From positions 1-13,144 of the forward strand of contig CALCEG010000005.1 in assembly GCA_937900435.1 (NCBI GenBank): a DNA stretch of 13,144 nt, in the 5' to 3' direction. This stretch comes from an uncultured Alphaproteobacteria bacterium (GTDB lineage Bacteria; Pseudomonadota; Alphaproteobacteria; Rs-D84). A program made the position numbers and the translations under genes. Below the pieces are notes generated by a model. The model had not been told where the DNA came from. It searched no databases and worked only from the letters and a program-made list of their open reading frames with translations. This document shows, piece by piece, positions 7,906 to 13,144 of this stretch. Position 1 is the stretch's first letter. Each line of letters opens with the position of its first letter.

Positions 7906-7975
7906 TTTTTATCCTGGGGTTGTATTATTTTATTAGAACTGCTACACCAAACATAAAAAGCACAATCGTTATTTT

Positions 7976-9679
7976 ATGGCTGGAAAAATAATGGATAATT
8001 GCTATGATGTGGTCATGATAAAGAAGTCGCAAATAAGAAATACCGTTGCCAATGTAAATCAACACGTTATATCAATGTATCGTGCACAGGTTGAAAATAT
8101 TGGTCGGTCCAAAGCAACAGCAATGACCATATTTGAACTGTTTTGCAAAAGTCCACGTATGACCATCACGCAAATTGTTGAAATGACCGGTCTTCCCCGT
8201 CCAACAATAACAAATACGGTCAAGAAAATGGTGGATGTCGGTATCTTGCAAACATTAAGTAATCAAAAATGGGGTCAGGTATATTGTTTTGGTGCATTGA
8301 TTGGTTCGGGCGAGGATTTTGCAGCATCAACCACACAAGCCCAACAAAAAAGTGGTTGTTATATTGGTTTTACCGGCAAGGAATACGCAGCACGTTTGGC
8401 CAACTTACCCACCAAAACACGTATAAAACACAATCAACACCATAACGACCAAGAAATCAATAAAAACAGCTCAGATGTCTTATATGTAGGTGATAATTTA
8501 GAGGTAATGAAACACCTTTTATCCACTCATAAAGATGGTATAGATTTAATTTATTTTGACCCACCGTATGCACAACCGTCAACACGTCAAATGCGGGCAT
8601 ACAATGATAGTTTTGATGGGCATTGTGAATTTCTGTCTATGATGTATCCACGTTTGATATTGGCACAAAGATTGTTAGCTCCAGATGGTCTAATTGCAAT
8701 ATCTATCAATGAACACGAAATAGCCCAACTAAAAATGTTGCTGGACGAAGTGTTTGGTGATGAAAATTTGATAAATAATATCGTTGTTGAATCAGGTGTT
8801 GCTGCTGGTGTATACAGTGGATATTCCCAGAACAGATTGCCTTGTATAAAATCATATTTGTTGGTATATGCGAAAGACAAAAGTCGAATAAACAATCTGG
8901 TCCGTATTTATGACCCTGTTGATGCTAAGTTTGCTAAAGAGTTCAACACAATCATAGATGAAAAACTGCAAAAATACCCCCTGAACAAATATTTGTCGTC
9001 TGTTGATTGGGTGAAGAAATTGTTTGAAAGTTATAATATGCAAATCACCGTGGGTAACATAGAAAAGATGATGCAGATGTCTTTAGATTTTGAACGGTAT
9101 ATCTATGAAATTATTGCACCAATGCTGTATAAGGTCACGGTGCCAAAGCAAATGTCATCAGAAACTACATTAAATGCTTCGCAGGGCCAAGTTTTTATTC
9201 ATGATGGTATGTTGCTGGAAAATCAATCAGATGGCACTGTACGTCATTATAAATCGTTTTTGAACCGTCTACAGGAAACAGAGAATGGCGAAGTGTCCAA
9301 CTGTTATATTCGTGGCGATATCTGGAAAGGGGTTCATAAGGAAAAATCACGCATTCAATATGAGGGCGGTGTTATATTTACCGCTGCCAAAAAGCCACTG
9401 CGTTTATTGCAGGATTTATTGACCTGGATAAATAAGAAAGATGCGGTTGTTTTTGACGGATTCGCTGGTTCGGGGTCTATGGGACATGCTGTGTGGCGAC
9501 AAAATGCACGTGATGGTGGCCAAAGACGCTTTATTTTATGTCAATTACCAGAACCAGTAGCAACAAACAGCCCAGAGGCCAAACAAGGTTTCAAAACTAT
9601 CGATAAAATCACCATAAAAAGATTACAAAATGCCGGTATGGAATATCAAAAAGGTTTTCTGATTTTTGACGTCTTATAA
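7976..9679 (+). CDS. Adenine DNA methyltransferase with N-terminal winged-helix domain
   Basis: This 567-residue protein has two parts. Residues about 30-112 form a winged helix (AMTIFELF..., then EMTGLPRPTITNTVKKMVDVG, then a wing near GQVYCFG), which is very like the C-terminal DNA-binding domain of Fic-family proteins. A polar linker (about 140-160) leads to a Mod-like beta-class N6-adenine methyltransferase. This has DPPYAQP (D195-Y198), a long target-recognition region and SAM motif DGFAGSGSMGHAV (from D494), ending with the same QRRFILCQLPEP block as type III Mod proteins. No Res gene follows, so it is an orphan or an accessory modifying enzyme. The winged helix could bind its own promoter, as N-terminal helix-turn-helix regions do in M.SsoII and M.EcoRII. 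Start choice is uncertain: ATG 7976, 7991 and 8015 are all possible and none has a strong ribosome site. Confidence 0.9.
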   Translation: MAGKIMDNCYDVVMIKKSQIRNTVANVNQHVISMYRAQVENIGRSKATAMTIFELFCKSPRMTITQIVEMTGLPRPTITNTVKKMVDVGILQTLSNQKWGQVYCFGALIGSGEDFAASTTQAQQKSGCYIGFTGKEYAARLANLPTKTRIKHNQHHNDQEINKNSSDVLYVGDNLEVMKHLLSTHKDGIDLIYFDPPYAQPSTRQMRAYNDSFDGHCEFLSMMYPRLILAQRLLAPDGLIAISINEHEIAQLKMLLDEVFGDENLINNIVVESGVAAGVYSGYSQNRLPCIKSYLLVYAKDKSRINNLVRIYDPVDAKFAKEFNTIIDEKLQKYPLNKYLSSVDWVKKLFESYNMQITVGNIEKMMQMSLDFERYIYEIIAPMLYKVTVPKQMSSETTLNASQGQVFIHDGMLLENQSDGTVRHYKSFLNRLQETENGEVSNCYIRGDIWKGVHKEKSRIQYEGGVIFTAAKKPLRLLQDLLTWINKKDAVVFDGFAGSGSMGHAVWRQNARDGGQRRFILCQLPEPVATNSPEAKQGFKTIDKITIKRLQNAGMEYQKGFLIFDVL

Positions 9680-9736
9680 CAACCTTTTATTGTAATTTAT
9701 TTTTACCCAACTTGCAACAAAGAAAAGTCGTAAAAA

Positions 9737-9753
9737 CAACATTAAAGATGTTG
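9737..9753. repeat. Short inverted repeat overlapping the -35 of the 9850 promoter
   Basis: CAACAT and ATGTTG form a perfect 6-bp dyad with a TAAAG spacer. The right arm overlaps the first bases of the predicted -35 element (9751-9756), a position suited to a repressor site. It is short enough to occur by chance in such AT-rich DNA. Confidence 0.3.
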
Positions 9754-9778
9754 ATTATGACCAAAAATAAGTGATAAT
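9751..9778 (+). promoter_or_regulatory. Predicted promoter for the 119-aa gene
   Basis: TTGATT (9751-9756) and GATAAT (9773-9778) are separated by 16 bp. The expected transcript starts near 9785, giving a 65-nt leader that contains a three-codon open frame (9815-9826) before the gene at 9850. The remaining AT-rich DNA from 9680 to 9750 shows no gene and no clear terminator for the methyltransferase. Confidence 0.45.
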
Positions 9779-9814
9779 GCACACAGACAAATGAATAACA
9801 ACTAAAGGAGTAAA

Positions 9815-9826
9815 ATGGTCAGATAA
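9815..9826 (+). other. Three-codon mini-ORF (M-V-R-stop) with strong ribosome site
   Basis: AAAGGAG lies 5 nt before ATG GTC AGA TAA. The ribosome site is better than that of the gene that follows 24 nt later (AAAGGA before ATG 9850). It might be a minimal upstream ORF affecting downstream translation through the AGA codon, or a decayed start. It is too short to assess by coding signals. Confidence 0.3.
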
Positions 9827-9849
9827 AACTAAAAAATAAAGGATAAAAC

Positions 9850-10209
9850 ATGAGTACATTTGATGTGGAAAAATCACAGTTTCAGTATACGTTCAAATTC
9901 AATGGTTATACTAAGGTGATTATTAGTAAAAAGCTGATTGTCGAATTTATAGAAAAAATGGACAAGGATGAGGTTTTAACGGACGGCCAAAAGACCATTA
10001 TATTCACGGTATATCCTGGCAAGGGGTATACAGAAATGAGAATTGCACTTAATGGGAAAAGACAAAGCTATAAGTTATGGGATAGCGAAAGAAAAAAGAT
10101 ACGTGAATGGTATAACAAGAACGTATGCCCACCCGAAGAAGAATTTGGGGTAGAGTATTGGAAAAAAATTATAAAAGCAAACGGTGGAAAATTACCTATG
10201 TTTTCGTAA
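9850..10209 (+). CDS. Hypothetical 119-aa cytosolic protein
   Basis: I do not recognise this protein. It starts at ATG 9850 with AAAGGA 6 nt upstream. The N-terminal 80 residues alternate short strands and one helix (FQYTFKFNGYTKVIISKK, then LIVEFIEKMD, then TIIFTVYP). The C-terminal part is rich in charged and aromatic residues (ERKKIREWYNKN, EYWKKI). It has no signal peptide, membrane segment or cysteine pattern suggesting metal binding. It appears to be monocistronic: a predicted promoter lies at 9751-9778 and a strong terminator at 10215-10240. It faces the second 59-codon gene, repeating the layout seen at the 298-residue gene. Position between an orphan methyltransferase and the recombinase suggests island cargo. 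Use of AGA for arginine and an AT-rich composition fit horizontally acquired DNA. Confidence 0.7.
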   Translation: MSTFDVEKSQFQYTFKFNGYTKVIISKKLIVEFIEKMDKDEVLTDGQKTIIFTVYPGKGYTEMRIALNGKRQSYKLWDSERKKIREWYNKNVCPPEEEFGVEYWKKIIKANGGKLPMFS

Positions 10210-10214
10210 AGAAT

Positions 10215-10240
10215 CGCCTGTATTTTTACAGGCGTTTTTT
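10215..10240 (+). terminator. Intrinsic terminator after the 119-aa gene
   Basis: A perfect 8-bp stem (CGCCTGTA / TACAGGCG) with a TTTT loop is followed by six T. The stop codon of the facing 59-codon gene (10239-10241) sits at the end of the T run, the same design as at 7701-7728. Confidence 0.9.
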
Positions 10241-10418
10241 ATCGAGTGCTACGGATACCATTGCCGGAAAATACCACTTGCTGCCCTGTATTGCTTATGA
10301 CCACAACTTTATCACCGTCATGATATGCGTCCTTAGCGTACATTACCCGACCACAATAGTTGCCATAAATTGTTTCTACCACTACATGTTCGCCTTGCCA
10401 CTTGAATCTTACTGCCAT
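10239..10418 (-). CDS. Small 59-aa protein, paralogue B of a pair with AYHD motif
   Basis: This leftward gene has ATG at 10418, preceded by a near-ideal ribosome site (AAAGGAGAG, about 4-6 nt spacing) that lies just after the recombinase stop at 10434. It is 59 codons long, exactly as its paralogue at 7726-7905. The product begins MAVRFKWQGEHVVV and carries AYHDGDKVVVISNTGQQV (residues 31-48), matching paralogue A at AYHD, VVI, TG and V. The N-terminal halves are much less alike, so the two have diverged well beyond a recent duplication. Strand-rich and compact, it could be a small binding domain, but no function is recognised. It lies 15 bp downstream of the recombinase gene in the same direction, so it is probably co-transcribed and could be an excision or regulatory partner; this is inference. 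Confidence 0.8.
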   Translation of the reverse strand: MAVRFKWQGEHVVVETIYGNYCGRVMYAKDAYHDGDKVVVISNTGQQVVFSGNGIRSTR

Positions 10419-10433
10419 TTATCTCTCCTTTGG

Positions 10434-11906
10434 TTAGTATGTTATGTTCAGATGTTCTAATTCTGCCGGCAATTTACCGCCAAACAGCATCCCCAAATGT
10501 GGATATGTAATTTGATTGACCGCCTGTATCATCTTAGTTGGTAGACGGCTGAAACTCTGTTTGTTATAAACCCTTGACGACAACCCACGGCCCGAGGGTC
10601 TATTACCTGCTATGGCCTCTAACATATCTTTACTAATATTCAAATCGTTGTGACTATAGAATGATTCTTTTAAAGAGTGCATGTCTAACAAAAAAGCAGC
10701 AGATGCATCAACAGGTTTTATCCCCAATACGATAAATAACGCATTCACCGACTCATTAATGCTATATGGTCTGTATCCCTCACGATTCTTATTACGTACG
10801 ATTTCTTCAAAGATAAAAGAGTTTGGACCATATTTTTTACGTTGTTCTTTTAGGTAGTCCAAAAAGCCCAATTTTACCAATATATCTGCAATTGGCACCT
10901 TGCGTTCGGATTCTGTTGTCTTTAATCGTTTGCATTTTTCACGTATATCATCTCTATTTACCAATGATTGATTCTTACAAATACTTATAGTCAAATTTTC
11001 TAAGTCGATGTCGTTGTGTCTGATAGTTGTTGTGGCCCCAGCCCTAGACCCCGTGAACAAACAAATCAAAATACACCATACAAATGCTTGTGGATGCTTT
11101 AGAACACGATTCAGATACTGTTTTTGATATGATTTTAGTTTGTGATTGACCAAGAAATCTGTGTCACCATTCATCATACGAAACAATGCGTTAAACAAAA
11201 TTTCAAAATCTGGTTCTGCTAATGGTTCCCGGGGGGTTGATTGACTAAAACCTTTTATCTTACGTATAGTCAACCGGTTCTTCAGTTTGTATGCATTTTC
11301 AATCCAATCACGTTCCTCTGCATAGTTGATAATTTGTCGCAGGTGCATGATATATTCTTTGATTGTTTTCAACCCCAGTGTTTGCCCTTTGGTTCTGCCG
11401 ACTTTTATCTTTACTTTTCTAAACTTATCCAACATGTCGTATACTAAATCAGGGTTTTCGTCCAGGTCTTCTATGTATTTGCACCCCAGAAACTTGATAA
11501 CCTTGTCTACGCATGATTGTGCCCGTGCTTGTGTCAAAGGTTGTCCACCATGATAAATACTATCCCAAATATCTGCCATCTTGTGTTTTTTCTTTGTATT
11601 ACACTCAACAGATTTAGATTCTTCAACAGGGCATTCTGATTGAATTTGATTGACGTGTTCGCTTGTTGGCTGAAATATGGTATCAGTGGTTTTGTTTTTT
11701 GATTGTTCTTTTTGACCGGATACAACCGCTAATGTCTGACGTAATCTGTGAACTGCCAGGAAAACATCGTCTGTCTTTAGCGATTTCAACACACGTTTAC
11801 CACCGACCTGTTTACGATAATAGAAGACCCCATTTCGTTTGCACAGATTTTTGATATTTGGTGTAAAAGTGGTATCAAAATCATTAGTAAAAAAAATAGT
11901 TTGCAT
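10434..11906 (-). CDS. Tyrosine recombinase (integrase) of a tRNA-linked element
   Basis: The 490-residue product has an N-terminal arm-type region (about 15-60, NGVFYYRKQVGGKRVLKSL), a core-binding domain (about 105-215) and a C-terminal catalytic domain. Catalytic positions visible: R288 in FTGSRAG, K329 in KTTESERK, H410 in HSLK, and candidate nucleophile Y447 in RVYNKQ. The box II arginine is lysine (K413), and the usual histidine/tryptophan before the tyrosine appears to be N435, so the active site is atypical. Start: ATG 11906 has GAGG 5 nt upstream; ATG 11939 would add 11 residues without support. It lies 48 bp downstream of the tRNA-Thr 3' end and in the same direction, with no terminator or separate promoter visible, so it may be transcribed through the tRNA. 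It presumably integrated the island at the tRNA 3' end. Confidence 0.9.
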   Translation of the reverse strand: MQTIFFTNDFDTTFTPNIKNLCKRNGVFYYRKQVGGKRVLKSLKTDDVFLAVHRLRQTLAVVSGQKEQSKNKTTDTIFQPTSEHVNQIQSECPVEESKSVECNTKKKHKMADIWDSIYHGGQPLTQARAQSCVDKVIKFLGCKYIEDLDENPDLVYDMLDKFRKVKIKVGRTKGQTLGLKTIKEYIMHLRQIINYAEERDWIENAYKLKNRLTIRKIKGFSQSTPREPLAEPDFEILFNALFRMMNGDTDFLVNHKLKSYQKQYLNRVLKHPQAFVWCILICLFTGSRAGATTTIRHNDIDLENLTISICKNQSLVNRDDIREKCKRLKTTESERKVPIADILVKLGFLDYLKEQRKKYGPNSFIFEEIVRNKNREGYRPYSINESVNALFIVLGIKPVDASAAFLLDMHSLKESFYSHNDLNISKDMLEAIAGNRPSGRGLSSRVYNKQSFSRLPTKMIQAVNQITYPHLGMLFGGKLPAELEHLNITY

Positions 11907-11943
11907 TCTGTCCTCACGCATTCTGCAGAAAACAGGCAAACTA
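11897..11943 (-). promoter_or_regulatory. Possible mRNA hairpin covering the recombinase start codon
   Basis: TAGTTTGC and GCAAACTA (11936-11943 and 11897-11904) are perfect 8-bp inverted arms. An inner CTGT/ACAG pair extends the stem with a bulge. The region between them holds the Shine-Dalgarno and a 10-bp palindrome TTCTGCAGAA. In the mRNA the G of the AUG and the codons after it would be paired, so folding should restrict translation. Confidence 0.45.
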
Positions 11944-11953
11944 TAAGCAAAAC

Positions 11954-12029
11954 TGGTGCCGGTTGTCGGACTTGAACCAACGACCTACTGATTACAAATC
12001 AGCCGCTCTACCAGCTGAGCTAAACCGGC
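11954..12029 (-). tRNA. tRNA-Thr (anticodon UGU)
   Basis: The minus strand gives a complete 76-nt cloverleaf with encoded CCA. The acceptor stem GCCGGTT pairs with AACCGGC, discriminator A, then CCA. The D arm (GCTCAGCTGGTAGAGC), anticodon stem GCTGA/TCAGT with loop TTTGTAA (anticodon TGT) and T arm with GTTCAAGTC are all present. It reads ACA codons. It is the likely attachment target of the recombinase encoded just downstream; a second copy of its 3' end marking the other element boundary is not present in the window. Confidence 0.97.
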
Positions 12030-12040
12030 AATGCCCAACA

Positions 12041-12068
12041 ATTATACATATATGAAAAATAAACGCAA
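12041..12068 (-). promoter_or_regulatory. tRNA-Thr promoter
   Basis: On the minus strand, TTGCGT (12068-12063) and consensus TATAAT (12046-12041) are 16 bp apart. The start would be near 12034, about 5 nt before the mature tRNA 5' end. No terminator is seen between the tRNA and the recombinase, so this may also drive the latter. Confidence 0.65.
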
Positions 12069-12117
12069 GTAAAAAAATCGCAAAAAGTAAGTCGGAATGG
12101 TTTTTTATAAATTTGTG

Positions 12118-12146
12118 TTGACGAATAGGCGTTTTTGTGTTATGTT
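12118..12146 (+). promoter_or_regulatory. Promoter of the 145-aa coiled-coil gene
   Basis: TTGACG (12118-12123) and TATGTT (12141-12146) have the ideal 17-bp spacing. The predicted start near 12153 gives a leader of about 20 nt to ATG 12173. It argues against the in-frame GTG at 12137, which lies upstream of the transcript. Confidence 0.7.
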
Positions 12147-12172
12147 ATCAGGTGATAAAAAAGAGGTTAATT

Positions 12173-12610
12173 ATGATTTTAATGTTTAACAAGCAATACA
12201 GACAAGAGTCTGCTTTGATTTCTGATTTGGCAAAAAAAATAAAAAAATCAAAGTCTATTATTCGTGTATGCCATGAAAATACAGAGATTTACGAGTTAGA
12301 CAACATCGAAGTTTGTTTTGACATATTGAAAAGTGTCTTATCTGTTATAATCAAGTCTGGAAGTAAACTTGTCAGTTTAGATTGTAGTTATGATGATGAT
12401 GAATTGCAACTGGCGCGTTATCATATGTTTAGTAATTTACTTCAACGTGCGCGTGATACATACTATCGCAGTATTGACAAAGCAAAGGCTTTGGAACAGG
12501 CCACCAAGGAAGCAAAAAAGAATCAGGATGCTTTAGACAAGGCCAAGGCTGAAAAAGAAGCTGTTGAAGCAAAAATTATCGCTGCGCGAAGACGCATAAA
12601 AAGTCTATAA
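12173..12610 (+). CDS. Hypothetical 145-aa protein with C-terminal coiled coil
   Basis: Start ATG 12173 was chosen because AAGAGG lies 6 nt upstream and the promoter's -10 element overlaps the region just after the alternative GTG 12137. The first 60 residues are mixed strand and helix with several cysteines (VCHEN, EVCFD). Residues 65-85 carry an acidic patch (CSYDDDE). From about residue 95 to 145 there is a long alanine-, lysine- and glutamate-rich helix (KALEQATKEAKKNQDALDKA) likely to form a coiled coil and so a dimer or a partner-binding rod. I recognise no family. It is monocistronic between the tRNA and the U32 gene, with its own promoter and terminator, and may be host chromosome rather than island. 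No membrane segment or signal peptide is seen. Confidence 0.75.
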   Translation: MILMFNKQYRQESALISDLAKKIKKSKSIIRVCHENTEIYELDNIEVCFDILKSVLSVIIKSGSKLVSLDCSYDDDELQLARYHMFSNLLQRARDTYYRSIDKAKALEQATKEAKKNQDALDKAKAEKEAVEAKIIAARRRIKSL

Positions 12611-12614
12611 AGTC

Positions 12615-12640
12615 AAAATGGGCAATACGCCCGTTTTTTT
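12615..12640 (+). terminator. Intrinsic terminator after the coiled-coil gene
   Basis: AAAATGGGC and GCCCGTTTT pair (one T-G wobble) around an AATAC loop, followed by further T residues to 12640. It starts 4 bp after the stop codon. Confidence 0.8.
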
Positions 12641-12799
12641 GTTCGCAGTGTATTCATATTTATTTTGTGCATCTTGTGTCATATAAATTTCAATTTTTTG
12701 TTTGTAATAATCTATCGTTAACAATGCCTTATGATTCCTCTGTTGTAAAGTATAGACTAAATTCATCGCGTTGCATATAAATAATAAACTTCTTGCCTT

Positions 12800-12805
12800 T
12801 ATAAT
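12800..12805 (+). promoter_or_regulatory. Candidate -10 element for the U32 gene
   Basis: A perfect TATAAT lies 25 bp before ATG 12830, but no -35 with normal spacing is clear (TTGCAT at 12771 is too far). The rest of the 12641-12799 gap holds no gene I can support; a leftward open frame there would run through the terminator and has no good start. Confidence 0.35.
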
Positions 12806-12829
12806 TATTTGGGGCAAAATATATACACT

Positions 12830-13144
12830 ATGACAAAGAAATTACCTGAACTTTTGGCACCGGCTGGTACGCTGGATGCTTTTAAAACTGCCATTTTATA
12901 TGGTGCAGATGCAATTTATGCTGGCTTGCCAGGCTTTTCGATGCGCGCACGCGCAAAAATCACTGTTGATGAAGTAAAGCAGGGTATCGAACTGGCGCAT
13001 GCCGCGGCCAAGAAAGTGTACCTGGCGTTCAACTTGTTTGCGCACGATCACGAATACGCCAATATGCCGCGTGTTGCCGATGTGATTAAGTATTTGCAAC
13101 CAGATGCCTTGATTGTTTCTGATCCTGGGATTGTTATGTGGGTG
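12830..13144 (+). CDS. Peptidase U32 family protein (TrhP/RlhA-like), 5' part
   Basis: The first 105 codons are visible and the gene runs off the window. The protein starts MTKKLPELLAPAGTLDAF and continues with ILYGADAIYAG, SMRARAKIT, KKVYLAFNLFAHD and PDALIVSDPGI, which are the N-terminal conserved blocks of peptidase U32 proteins. The wording is closest, from memory, to YegQ/TrhP, which acts in prephenate-dependent hydroxylation of tRNA uridine 34; RlhA, acting on 23S rRNA, is the other close branch. The conserved cysteines that bind the iron-sulfur cluster lie beyond the window. ATG 12830 gives the expected N-terminus, though the nearest purine run (TTTGGGG) is rather far upstream. It is most likely a chromosomal housekeeping gene marking the island's outer flank. 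Confidence 0.9.
   Translation, partial: MTKKLPELLAPAGTLDAFKTAILYGADAIYAGLPGFSMRARAKITVDEVKQGIELAHAAAKKVYLAFNLFAHDHEYANMPRVADVIKYLQPDALIVSDPGIVMWV

Noticed and set aside
7718..7936. Rightward 72-codon frame after the operon terminator
   Set aside because: It is antisense to the 59-codon gene, which has a paralogue and a ribosome site, whereas this frame starts inside the terminator T tract.
12137..12172. GTG start that would lengthen the coiled-coil protein by 12 residues
   Set aside because: It lies upstream of the -10 element of a well-spaced promoter, so it would not be in the transcript; ATG 12173 has the ribosome site.
12605..12817. Leftward 70-codon open frame in the gap before the U32 gene
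   Set aside because: It runs through the terminator of the coiled-coil gene, has no ribosome site and its residues look like random AT-rich translation.
1..13144. CRISPR array or insertion sequence
   Set aside because: I found no regularly spaced repeats and no transposase-like protein or terminal inverted repeats; the only recombinase is the tyrosine integrase.

Overview
The window looks like an accessory (defence-type) island next to a tRNA gene in a low-to-moderate GC bacterium. The right edge is ordinary chromosome: a tRNA-Thr(UGU), a small coiled-coil protein gene and the start of a peptidase-U32-family gene that resembles the tRNA-hydroxylation protein TrhP/YegQ. A Gram-negative, probably proteobacterial host is my best guess; nothing here fixes the taxon.

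Layout. Positions 1-275 carry a compact leftward unit: a good promoter, a 25-bp nested palindrome made of two GAACA-N2-TGTTC dyads, a strong ribosome binding site and a 27-codon hydrophobic peptide. This abuts about 90 bp of antisense sequence that reads as an internal piece of a U32 gene, and then the broken 5' end of a helicase gene. From about 361 to 7713 there is one rightward gene string: truncated SNF2-type helicase, DUF4391-like protein, type III modification subunit (Mod), type III restriction subunit (Res) and an unrecognised 298-residue protein. It closes with a strong terminator. The first three genes overlap by TAATG and the later gaps are 22 and 16 bp.

From 7726 to 10418 there is a second module: a 59-codon leftward gene, a 567-residue adenine methyltransferase with a Fic-like winged-helix N-terminus, a 119-residue unknown protein, and a second 59-codon leftward gene paralogous to the first. 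Both 59-codon genes were absent from the supplied ORF list because they are short. A tyrosine recombinase (10434-11906, leftward) then lies immediately downstream of tRNA-Thr and is read in the same direction, which is the usual anchor of a tRNA-targeted integrative element. The matching far att site is not visible.

How it may work together. Mod and Res form a type III restriction-modification system, with the helicase and DUF4391 protein as probable accessory partners. The helicase has lost its N-terminal ATPase lobe at a rearrangement junction, so the system has probably lost that component and its native promoter. Mod's central target-recognition region has strikingly different arginine codon use from its flanks, which suggests an exchanged specificity domain. 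Recombinase synthesis may depend on tRNA-Thr transcription and on an mRNA hairpin covering its start codon.
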